From positions 1-6,712 of the forward strand of contig JAUXGG010000091.1 of the NCBI GenBank assembly GCA_030622265.1: 6,712 bases of DNA. Reading direction: 5' to 3'. The position numbers and the translations under genes were made by a program. A model generated the notes under the pieces. The model was not told where the DNA came from. It saw nothing but the letters and a program-made list of their open reading frames with translations, and did not search any database. Positions within the stretch are counted from its first letter, which is position 1. Each line of letters starts with the position of its first letter. Below, piece after piece: positions 1 to 5,892 of the stretch. The DNA comes from Candidatus Eiseniibacteriota bacterium. Its GTDB lineage: Bacteria > Arandabacterota > Arandabacteria > Arandabacterales > Arandabacteraceae.

Positions 1-1772
1 AGGGTACTGATAACGTAGTCGACAATGTATCCATCGGGTTCTACGATGGTACGGCTACCATCTTCAGCGCCATGTACTGCGACCTTTTCCAGGACCGCTT
101 CCACGAGAGTATCTGTACCTACAACTCCCGTTTCGATGCCTACAGCGTTGATACGCTCAACCATTACAGTGTGCGTGGGGGAGCGCCGGAGATTCCGAAG
201 GACAAGAGTCTCTACGTGAATGTCTCGGACAAGAACGATCTGGTCTCGGTCGAGCTGTATGGTAGTATCGACGGAGGAAATGTCTGGCAGTCCAAGGCGA
301 TGACCTTCTACCTTGCCAACGATCCCCTGGCACCGGAACTCGGTGGTGACTACTACGAGAACTTCTGCCCGGCCGATTTCGCCGGCGGGAGCGGAGTGGA
401 CCCGATTACCGGCTTCTGGGAGAAGGGAATCGAGCTGTGGTACTATGTCAAGGCAGAGGATGCCCTCGGTAATATCGAGTACTGGCCCGGGGATGCCAAT
501 CCCGGCGATCCGGATCATACCGGTACGCGTGAGGATTTCGCTCCCAGCTTCGTCATGTCGATTCTACCGATCTATCCGGCTAGCTTCACCGGCGCCAAGA
601 TCTTGCTGGTGGACGGTTATCCGAGGTGGAACATCGACTATACCGAGTGTATGGCTGCCGACGACAACACGGTCTCGCGGCTGGTGGAAATTTACGAGAA
701 GACCCTGGCTGATGCAGGGTATTGCTTCGACGTCTACAATATAGGTGGCGGCGGAAGCAGCGTTCATATCCACCCGCTTCAGTACACCGGGTACGACTGT
801 ATCTTCTGGTTCACTGGGCCTTACTTCTCGAACTACTGTTGCGACGAGGATGCCCAGATTGCCTTAAGAGCGTACTTGAGTGTTGGCGGCAAGGTCGTGT
901 TCTGTGGTGATCAGTTTGCCTACAGTATGGATCCCGACGGCGGCAATGAGGACTCGCTCGGTGGCGAGTTCCTGGGAGGTATCCTGGGTTGTGAGTACAT
1001 CGAGGAGATGGAAGGCCCGTTTGACAAGCCTTACGCCTTACTCGAGGCTCCTGCCACGGTTACCGTACAGGGTGTCGCTACTCCCATCAACCTGGATTCG
1101 CTCCTGGTTTACAGGGAGTGCCCGACCTTGAGGGACATGAGCTACGTGAGGACTCTCTCGCCGCCGCTGCCTGGCTACACGGCTCAGCCGCTTCTGTACA
1201 TGCAGAATCCGGCAGTGGCAGCCGATCCGGCCGACGGCGCGATCTATGTTGAGAAAGGCACGCCGCCCAACGCGGGTCAGTTGGTCTTTGTCAACTACGA
1301 CCTCAGTGGTTTTGTCACTCACCGGCGGACCGAGTGCGACGGCACGGGCGGCGGGATCTTCCCGGCCTACCCGGCGGGCGCGTACTTCGGTCGTGTTGAC
1401 CTGGTAGAGGTCATCTTGAATGACCTGTTCGGTCTTGTTCCTCCGTTCCCCGGTGGTGGCGGTGGAACATCCGATGTCCCGACGAAGTCCGAGTTCAAGT
1501 GGGCGCTTAACCAGAACTATCCGAACCCTGCCAAGGCGGGTACGGATATCAGGTTCGAGATTGCGAAATCCAGCAATGTCTCCATCAAGGTCTACAACGC
1601 GATGGGTCAGCTGGTACGTACTCTTGAGAACAGGCGTCTTGAGCCCGGAAGGTACTCAGCCCATTGGGATGGTACCAACTCGGGAGGACAGAGAGTATCC
1701 AGCGGAGTCTACTTCTATAAGATGGAAGCCGGCCAGTTCGGAGCTACCAAGAAGATGTTGGTTGTGAAGTAG
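1..1772 (+). CDS. Secreted multidomain protein with KILLVD-type domain and T9SS sorting tail (5'-partial)
   Basis: The frame is open from the window edge (first full codon at 3) to TAG at 1770-1772, giving 589 visible residues; the true start and any signal peptide lie upstream. Numbering visible residues from position 3: about 60-185 is beta-rich and Ig-like (LYVNVSDKNDLVSVELYGS, then ELWYYVKAEDALGN, a typical Ig/FN3-like strand pair). About 197-475 is an alpha/beta domain opening with GAKILLVDG, with YDCIFWFTG and LRAYLSVGGKVVFCGDQ, which resembles the class I glutamine-amidotransferase/ThuA-like fold. Residues 484-488 are a five-glycine linker, and 501-589 are a type IX sorting tail. Proteins of this kind are exported across the outer membrane and released or anchored after tail cleavage. 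No amidotransferase nucleophile motif (GxCxG) is visible, so the middle domain may be non-catalytic. Any protease or other enzyme domain would lie upstream of the window. The export route is well supported; the function is unknown. Confidence 0.9.
   Translation, partial: GTDNVVDNVSIGFYDGTATIFSAMYCDLFQDRFHESICTYNSRFDAYSVDTLNHYSVRGGAPEIPKDKSLYVNVSDKNDLVSVELYGSIDGGNVWQSKAMTFYLANDPLAPELGGDYYENFCPADFAGGSGVDPITGFWEKGIELWYYVKAEDALGNIEYWPGDANPGDPDHTGTREDFAPSFVMSILPIYPASFTGAKILLVDGYPRWNIDYTECMAADDNTVSRLVEIYEKTLADAGYCFDVYNIGGGGSSVHIHPLQYTGYDCIFWFTGPYFSNYCCDEDAQIALRAYLSVGGKVVFCGDQFAYSMDPDGGNEDSLGGEFLGGILGCEYIEEMEGPFDKPYALLEAPATVTVQGVATPINLDSLLVYRECPTLRDMSYVRTLSPPLPGYTAQPLLYMQNPAVAADPADGAIYVEKGTPPNAGQLVFVNYDLSGFVTHRRTECDGTGGGIFPAYPAGAYFGRVDLVEVILNDLFGLVPPFPGGGGGTSDVPTKSEFKWALNQNYPNPAKAGTDIRFEIAKSSNVSIKVYNAMGQLVRTLENRRLEPGRYSAHWDGTNSGGQRVSSGVYFYKMEAGQFGATKKMLVVK
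597..1436 (+). other. KILLVD-type alpha/beta domain in the secreted protein
   Basis: The domain starts at the codons for KILLVDGYPRW. It has a first strand ILLVD followed by an acidic loop, then a helix (VSRLVEIYEKTLADAG), a strand (CFDVYNI), a conserved-looking YDCIFWFTG strand-turn, a helix LRAYLSVGG and a strand KVVFCGD. This alternation is what one expects of a flavodoxin-like or class I GATase-like core. The C-terminal boundary is approximate. A second copy of the pattern ends lipoprotein B downstream. The fold assignment is by pattern only; catalytic residues are not evident. Confidence 0.55.
1503..1769 (+). other. C-terminal sorting domain (T9SS/Por secretion tail, FlgD-Ig-like)
   Basis: This segment encodes the last 89 residues of the first gene. 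It begins LNQNYPNP, the classic opening of these tails. It continues with IRFEI, VSIKVYNAMGQLVRTL, the PGRYSAHWDGTN core and SSGVYFYKMEAG, and ends KKMLVVK. The order of elements (NYPNP, then a VY-x-x-x-GQ-V-x-T-L strand, then W-DG, then GVYFY, then K-x-L-V-x-K) is that of the Por secretion system C-terminal sorting domain (TIGR04183-like) and the related FlgD Ig-like fold. In known systems it directs the protein through the type IX translocon and is cleaved off. The secretion machinery is not in this window, so its use by T9SS here rests on family knowledge. Confidence 0.9.
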
Positions 1773-1794
1773 AAACGGATTTCTGGTGATACCA

Positions 1795-1831
1795 GCCGGG
1801 GCCCTCACTTTCGAGGGCTCCGGCCCTTTTT
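1795..1831 (+). terminator. Strong rho-independent terminator after the secreted protein gene
   Basis: GCCGGGGCCCTC at 1795-1806 pairs with GAGGGCTCCGGC at 1813-1824, a 12-bp GC-rich stem with a single G-U pair. It closes a 6-nt loop (ACTTTC) and is followed by CC and a T5 run at 1827-1831. It lies 22 nt after the stop codon of gene 1. No T-run follows on the opposite strand, so it appears to act only for + strand transcription. It separates gene 1 from the lipoprotein operon. Confidence 0.92.
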
Positions 1832-1858
1832 ATGCCCTCTCACCCCCTTGTTTTTGTG

Positions 1859-1888
1859 TTGACAAAGCACGAAGCCTCTGGTTATAGT
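1859..1888 (+). promoter_or_regulatory. Sigma70-type promoter for the lipoprotein operon
   Basis: A perfect -35 box, TTGACA at 1859-1864, is followed after an 18-nt spacer by TATAGT at 1883-1888, five of six matches to the -10 consensus. Initiation would fall near 1895, leaving a leader of about 74 nt before the ATG at 1969. It sits just after the terminator of the preceding gene, where a new promoter is expected. Caution: some FCB lineages (Bacteroidota) use a different promoter consensus, so the match to the E. coli-type pattern is only suggestive without knowing the organism. Confidence 0.65.
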
Positions 1889-1894
1889 TCGTTG

Positions 1895-1917
1895 GACGGG
1901 ACCTGTAGAAGCCCGTC
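1895..1917 (+). promoter_or_regulatory. Hairpin at the predicted 5' end of the operon mRNA
   Basis: GACGGG at 1895-1900 pairs perfectly with CCCGTC at 1912-1917 around an 11-nt loop. Its first base coincides with the transcription start predicted from the TATAGT box. There is no U-run after it, so it is not a terminator. A terminal stem of this sort can protect mRNA from 5'-end-dependent decay; that role is inference. A weaker second stem, CCACA (1923-1927) with TGTGG (1942-1946), follows. No known riboswitch class is recognised. Confidence 0.45.
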
Positions 1918-1956
1918 AGTTTCCACATACGGGGGTTAATTTGTGGTGTCAGACGC

Positions 1957-1961
1957 AGGGG
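1957..1961 (+). promoter_or_regulatory. Ribosome binding site of lipoprotein A
   Basis: AGGGG lies 7 nt before the ATG at 1969. Relative to the next in-frame ATG at 1975 the gap would be 13 nt, so the first ATG is the better start. Confidence 0.65.
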
Positions 1962-1968
1962 TAGATTA

Positions 1969-3663
1969 ATGCTAATGGGGAAAGCCTCGCTTATTGTGTT
2001 CGTGGTGGTCTTGTCGCTGTTGATCGCGGCCGGGTGCAGGAAGGAGGACATCGTGAGACCGGACATCAACAGGCCTCCCGAGACTGTTCTTTCGGTTTCT
2101 CCCCGGCAGGGCGACAAAGTGTTTCACAAGTACCTCGTGCGGTGGACCGGACTGGACCGTGACGGGGTGGTCGTCAAGTATAAGATCGCCACGGTGGTCG
2201 AGGATGAGATCTACGGAGGGCGAACCGGCGAAGAGGACATAGCCGAGTACCTGCTTAATCTCCCATGGTTTGTTACCGATGCTACCGAGAGCCTCTTTGT
2301 CCTGAGGGCGGACAGGCCCAACTCGAGGAACCATAGCCTTTATGTCATTGCGATCGACAATGAGGGCAAGGAAGATCCCACGCCTGCGCTGACCAATTTC
2401 GTTGCCATTGATTATGAGCTTCCCTGGATAGATATTTTCATATCAGATAATATCAATACCGAACTCAGGTCCCCAACCGAGAAGGGTGACACGCTTCCGG
2501 CTTACAATCTCGCCAGTCCCACGGAGCCCATTTTGATCACCCTGGACTGGCAGGGAGACGACCCCGACGGATACATAACCGAGTGGAGGTTGCGCCTGGA
2601 TTCATCATCTGAGCAGGCCCGTCCGCCTGTCTGGGACGAGTGTCTCGAGCCCTATGAAGGCTGCCTGATGGATCCGTGCTTCTGCTATCTGGGTGCGGAC
2701 ACACTGCTCTACTGGCCGCCGGATACGGATACGCTGACCGGTGAGCGGGTGTACCCTATGGGCAATGTCGATATAGGCTTCCATGAGCTCCGCATCTCCG
2801 CGATCGATGACGCAAACGCGAGGAGCCAGGAGGAGATAGCCAGATTTGTCATCAACTATGACCCGGACACCGTGATCGACAGCGTCTGGAGCTTCCGGCG
2901 CACTCGCGACTTAGGCGGGAACCCCTTGTCGGATTCGCTTCCTGAGATCCTGATTTACGCCAGGGAATGGGACGAGAATCCCGATTCGGCGGCCAAGTAT
3001 GCCGATCAGCGCCTCGGGTACCATTTTTGCCAGTTGAGGATGAAGCTTCACGGGTGGGACAAGGACGGGCCCCTTGATGGTGGCCCGCCCTCGGAATTCA
3101 AGTGGAGCATCAAGGGCACGCTGCTCAAGTCGGACTGGACGTCAAATCCATGCGGTACCGAGGATACCATTGTTTATTACTGTGACGTGACCGAAGAAGG
3201 GCCACCCTATCTCGACAGCGACCGGCCCTTCACGCTAATAGTAAGCTCTCGCGATAATCATCTTAAGGCCGACGGATCTCCTGTCCGGCTTCCTTTTGAG
3301 GTCAATTTCACTCCGGAGATCGACACCCTCTACCATGAGGTCGAAGATCCCGACGGCATCGACGTGACGTTCAGGTGGGTGTGTTCGGATGTGGATGAGG
3401 GCTACGGATGGGGTACGAGTCAGGGCCAGCGGGAGCAGGCCCTTATGAAATACCGTTTCAGATACCGGCTTGAAGGCACCTCACAGTGGAGCCAGTGGGT
3501 CAAGCAGACCAGCAGGAACACCAGGACTGATCAACGGTACAAGACTTTCTTGAGGGTGGATAACCTGGAGGCCGGTACGTACGAGCTCGATTTCCGTGTC
3601 TATAATGGAGATTACCTGGGGACGCGGGAGGACGGCGAGATCTACACATTCAGCATACCATAG
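1969..3663 (+). CDS. Lipoprotein A, four-repeat Ig-like surface protein (uncharacterised)
   Basis: The 564-residue product starts with a lipoprotein signal: a short N-region with K5, a hydrophobic stretch 8-20 (LIVFVVVLSLLIA) and lipobox AAGC with the lipidated Cys at 23. The residues after it are RKED; the lack of Asp at +2 and the presence of K-E-D suit outer-membrane or surface placement. The rest is four tandem beta-rich modules, about 35-148, 150-297, 300-447 and 450-564. Each has a core of the form W-x-G-x-D-x-D-G (W59...G66, W194...G201, L360...G367, and the degenerate W470...E477). Each closes with a strand such as LYVIAIDN, ELRISAID, TLIVSSRDN or ELDFRVYNGD followed by an F-x-I/V strand. 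Module 2 holds a cysteine cluster (C225, C232, C237, C239). No catalytic motif and no sorting tail are present. It is paralogous to the next gene, 15 nt downstream. A binding or structural role is likely; the ligand is unknown. Confidence 0.93.
   Translation: MLMGKASLIVFVVVLSLLIAAGCRKEDIVRPDINRPPETVLSVSPRQGDKVFHKYLVRWTGLDRDGVVVKYKIATVVEDEIYGGRTGEEDIAEYLLNLPWFVTDATESLFVLRADRPNSRNHSLYVIAIDNEGKEDPTPALTNFVAIDYELPWIDIFISDNINTELRSPTEKGDTLPAYNLASPTEPILITLDWQGDDPDGYITEWRLRLDSSSEQARPPVWDECLEPYEGCLMDPCFCYLGADTLLYWPPDTDTLTGERVYPMGNVDIGFHELRISAIDDANARSQEEIARFVINYDPDTVIDSVWSFRRTRDLGGNPLSDSLPEILIYAREWDENPDSAAKYADQRLGYHFCQLRMKLHGWDKDGPLDGGPPSEFKWSIKGTLLKSDWTSNPCGTEDTIVYYCDVTEEGPPYLDSDRPFTLIVSSRDNHLKADGSPVRLPFEVNFTPEIDTLYHEVEDPDGIDVTFRWVCSDVDEGYGWGTSQGQREQALMKYRFRYRLEGTSQWSQWVKQTSRNTRTDQRYKTFLRVDNLEAGTYELDFRVYNGDYLGTREDGEIYTFSIP
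2071..3660 (+). repeat. Four protein-level Ig-like repeats in lipoprotein A
   Basis: Modules begin near 2071, 2416, 2866 and 3316. The shared signature is a W-x-G-x-D-x-D-G-x-V/I core, an amphipathic strand with Y/W, and a terminal hydrophobic strand followed by D-N or a similar turn. The copies are visible in the protein but not as DNA repeats, so the duplication is old. Boundaries are approximate. Confidence 0.6.
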
Positions 3664-3664
3664 C

Positions 3665-3670
3665 AAGGGG
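3665..3670 (+). promoter_or_regulatory. Ribosome binding site that decides the start of lipoprotein B
   Basis: AAGGGG ends 8 nt before the ATG at 3679. An in-frame GTG at 3670 would overlap this site and have no Shine-Dalgarno of its own, so the ATG is preferred and the product is 723 rather than 726 residues. Confidence 0.65.
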
Positions 3671-3678
3671 TGGGGGAG

Positions 3679-5850
3679 ATGAACAAATCGAGACTACGCA
3701 AGCTCTTGGGGTTGGGTATCGCCGCAGGGTGCATCCTCTTACTCCTCTTTACCGCATGCAGCGAGAAGTCAGGCGGAACCCGGGCCCTCAACATCCCACC
3801 CGAGACGCATATAGCATTCGGCCCGACGGAGGACTCCCTGACCTACTATAAGGTCCTGGTCTACTGGTATGGTACGGATGTGGATGGTGACGTGATTGGG
3901 TTCCAGGTCCAGACGGTGAAAGACGTTGATCGTGACGACACTCCTCTGGACATTGACTGGCCTCTCCCGATTCCGGACAGCACCATCACCACCTCAAGGG
4001 AGAGCCTGTTTGTGCTTCAGGCTGATTCATGCTGCCTGCCTGGGGGGGAGACCCCAAGCGCATGGTCTACCTGGGGGCTTTTCGTGAGGGCGGTCGATGA
4101 CCAGTTGACCCCATCAGAAGAACCCGAAATGGTTTTCTTCAAGGCCGGCAATGCTATTCCCACGGTTTCGATAGATGTGCCCGAAATTCTTCCCATCCGG
4201 TACATAGATGTGCCCGCGAATCCTTATGTCGAGTGGAAGGGTGAGGACCCTGACGGGGATCTTTCCAAGCTTGAATACAAATACCTGGTGATCGAGGAAG
4301 CCCTTATCGATTCCACTCCTCCTCCTAACGTAGTTGCCATACTTCCGCCGTTCGACCATATATGTATACCACAGTGCGATACCTGTTGGTGCGGGGACGT
4401 CTATACTGCTCCACCGATGGGTTATTGGAGCGAGTGGGTGCCTGCCGATTGCACTTTCGTGAAGGACATCGACCTCTCGTTCTACGCGGGTACAATGGAG
4501 ATGATAAAGGTCTATGTCACCGTGAAGGATGAGGGGGGAGCGGTACTGCCGGTGAATCTGTTCTCGGGGAACGAGATCAGGCTTCTTGTGGTCGAGACCG
4601 GGTCCGGCGTGACTACCAACATAGACGCGGGTGCGCTGGGCAGGAGAAGAAGCATCAATGTCTCCGATTACGAGACCAATATTGCGGGAGTGTTCTTAGG
4701 AACCGATGTGGCTTTCAAGTTCTGGGCCGACGAGGAGCGCGCGCGGGGCGAGATTGCCGAGTCCTACCGTTTCTACTGGGACAGCCCTGAAAATCCGGGC
4801 TCTGCCTGGAACTACTGGACCGGTACGGCTCCCATCAGAGACCCGGGGACCACGCCCGAGTGGTTCATCCGGTACCCTCTGGACGGGAGCAGGTTGACTC
4901 CATCACTGGGGCGCCATGTCTTCGTTGTCGAGCTGAAGGACTTAAACCAGCTCATTTCGCATTGCGAGTTCCATCTGGAGATCCTCGAGGGCCCCGGGCG
5001 GTTACTGGACAGGAAGATCCTCCTGGTGGATGATGATCGCGCCAAGTGGCTCGAGCCATCCTGGGGGCTCTACGAGGAGGCGCAGGACGCGCAGTGGTTG
5101 GATATCCTCGAGGGCTATAACTGGGAGGAGTTTGATACGGGGCGGGAATACCAATGTGACTTGCCGATCAGGTTGGTTGACCAGTCCACGACGGTCATCT
5201 GGGTCGTTGATCAGGATGTTGAGGGTGATATCACGCACCTGCTTGAGGTGTGCACGGAGCTCGGCAACTATCTCCATTCCTATGTCAAGGTCGGAGGCAA
5301 CCTGATCGTCATCGGCAGGGACCCCTCATATGCGTCGGGTTACTGGCCGGATGGGACTCCTCCATCCTGGAGGCGCCCGACCTTCACAGACTGGGACTTC
5401 CGTCCCAAGTGGGATTCGGCCCGCGAGGAGTCGCTTTACAATTGGAACTGGGATGTCTTCGGCATAGAGAGGATCAGGTCGGTTTCTCCGGCGAAGCCGT
5501 ACAATGCCCTGTGGCCATGCGACGGCTGCTCCGAAGCGTTTGCTGACACCATCAAGATGGGGCCGCAGGCCGACATAAACGGGATCAGGGGGTCTTTCCA
5601 GAATGCCTTTTACATTACCGAACTGCGGGACGACTTCAATGTCGTGCCGCTCTACAGTACGGCGATAGACACTTCGGGAGAGTGGGTTGACTCCGGAGAT
5701 GATTATATAGCGGTGTACGTACCCAGTCACGGTTTGCGGGGGCACGCGGCCTATATAGGAGCTCCCGAGTACTGGTTCGATCATGCCAAGATCAAGGATC
5801 TCATACGGGAGCTCCTTAAGGAATTCGGCGAGGAGCCCGTGGGGTATTGA
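3679..5850 (+). CDS. Lipoprotein B, Ig-like repeats plus C-terminal KILLVD-type domain (uncharacterised)
   Basis: The 723-residue product has a basic N-region (KSRLRK), a hydrophobic core about 9-24 and lipobox FTAC with the lipidated Cys at 27, followed by SEK. Repeat 1 (about 40-157) has PPET, W63-Y-G-T-D-V-D-G70, ESLFVLQAD and LFVRAVDD. Repeat 2 (about 161-307) has W186-K-G-E-D-P-D-G193, the cysteine cluster C229, C233, C236, C238, and IKVYVTVKDEGG. Repeat 3 (about 312-436) lacks a clean W-x-G-x-D core but ends with HVFVVELKD. From 446 to the end is an alpha/beta domain with KILLVDDDRAKW, TTVIWVVDQD, YLHSYVKVGGNLIVIGRD and a final AYIGAPEYWFDH plus helix KIKDLIRELLKEFG. That domain resembles the one in the T9SS-tailed protein upstream. 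The gene probably shares an mRNA with lipoprotein A. Surface anchoring is well supported; function is unknown. Confidence 0.93.
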   Translation: MNKSRLRKLLGLGIAAGCILLLLFTACSEKSGGTRALNIPPETHIAFGPTEDSLTYYKVLVYWYGTDVDGDVIGFQVQTVKDVDRDDTPLDIDWPLPIPDSTITTSRESLFVLQADSCCLPGGETPSAWSTWGLFVRAVDDQLTPSEEPEMVFFKAGNAIPTVSIDVPEILPIRYIDVPANPYVEWKGEDPDGDLSKLEYKYLVIEEALIDSTPPPNVVAILPPFDHICIPQCDTCWCGDVYTAPPMGYWSEWVPADCTFVKDIDLSFYAGTMEMIKVYVTVKDEGGAVLPVNLFSGNEIRLLVVETGSGVTTNIDAGALGRRRSINVSDYETNIAGVFLGTDVAFKFWADEERARGEIAESYRFYWDSPENPGSAWNYWTGTAPIRDPGTTPEWFIRYPLDGSRLTPSLGRHVFVVELKDLNQLISHCEFHLEILEGPGRLLDRKILLVDDDRAKWLEPSWGLYEEAQDAQWLDILEGYNWEEFDTGREYQCDLPIRLVDQSTTVIWVVDQDVEGDITHLLEVCTELGNYLHSYVKVGGNLIVIGRDPSYASGYWPDGTPPSWRRPTFTDWDFRPKWDSAREESLYNWNWDVFGIERIRSVSPAKPYNALWPCDGCSEAFADTIKMGPQADINGIRGSFQNAFYITELRDDFNVVPLYSTAIDTSGEWVDSGDDYIAVYVPSHGLRGHAAYIGAPEYWFDHAKIKDLIRELLKEFGEEPVGY
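3796..4986 (+). repeat. Three protein-level Ig-like repeats in lipoprotein B
   Basis: Modules start near 3796, 4159 and 4612. The first two align by motif with the first two modules of lipoprotein A, including PPET, W-x-G-x-D-x-D-G, ESLFVL-x-AD and the CxC cluster. The third is degenerate in its core. The copies are not recognisable as DNA repeats. Confidence 0.55.
5014..5847 (+). other. KILLVD-type alpha/beta domain at the C-terminus of lipoprotein B
   Basis: It starts at the codons for KILLVDDDRAKW and runs to the stop. Elements in order: an ILLVD strand with an acidic turn, a helix AQWLDILEG, a strand TTVIWVVDQD, a helix LLEVCTELGNYLHSYVKVGG, a strand NLIVIGRD, a Trp-rich insertion (about 555-592), then a strand and helix at the end. 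The register of ILLVD, the I-W strand and the Y-x-x-x-GG-x-x-V/I-x-G turn matches the domain in gene 1. The glutamine-amidotransferase/ThuA-like fold is suggested by pattern; no catalytic Cys-His pair is evident. Confidence 0.5.
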
Positions 5851-5882
5851 TCTGCGGGGATCATGCCGTTTCGGATGAACTC

Positions 5883-5887
5883 GGAGG
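5883..5887 (+). promoter_or_regulatory. Ribosome binding site of the fourth gene
   Basis: GGAGG lies 5 nt before the ATG at 5893 and is the best Shine-Dalgarno match in the window. It selects this ATG over the in-frame ATGs at 5863 and 5875. Confidence 0.75.
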
Positions 5888-5892
5888 AAAGT

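Larger units (their letters stand above)
1773..1968 (+). other. Intergenic region separating gene 1 from the lipoprotein operon
   Basis: These 196 nt hold the intrinsic terminator, the sigma70-like promoter and a leader with two small hairpins. No small ORF with a convincing ribosome binding site and no tRNA or other RNA gene was seen. It is the only substantial non-coding stretch in the window. Confidence 0.7.

Noticed and set aside
597..1436. Gene 1 middle domain as an active glutamine amidotransferase or gingipain-type cysteine protease
   Set aside because: I see no GxCxG elbow and no paired His/Glu or His/Cys arrangement in the expected order; only the general alternating strand-helix pattern is supported.
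2143..2166. D-x-D-G turns as EF-hand, dockerin or thrombospondin type 3 calcium loops
   Set aside because: The first position of the loop is Gly or Trp-side rather than Asp, and there is no acidic residue at position 12, so the 12-residue calcium loop is not complete. Another metal role remains possible.
1830..2334. Minus-strand frames over the operon promoter and the start of lipoprotein A
   Set aside because: They run across the promoter and the lipoprotein signal region, lack ribosome binding sites and encode Arg/Pro/Ser-rich sequence typical of antisense frames.
3670..3672. GTG at 3670 as the start of lipoprotein B
   Set aside because: It would overlap the only Shine-Dalgarno site (AAGGGG, 3665-3670); the ATG at 3679 is 8 nt downstream of that site and gives a normal lipoprotein signal.
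3718..3732. An earlier lipobox-like IAAGC in lipoprotein B (Cys18)
   Set aside because: Cleavage there would leave too short a hydrophobic core and strand a further hydrophobic stretch (ILLLLFTA) after the anchor; Cys27 fits better.
5326..5784. A 152-codon open frame on the minus strand inside lipoprotein B
   Set aside because: It lies fully opposite a well-supported gene, has no good ribosome binding site, and its product shows no signal, domain or sensible composition. It is a shadow of the GC-rich coding strand.
5848..5850. Stop-codon readthrough fusing lipoprotein B to the fourth gene
   Set aside because: Although the frames match, gene 4 has its own strong ribosome binding site and signal peptide, which would make no sense inside a fusion.
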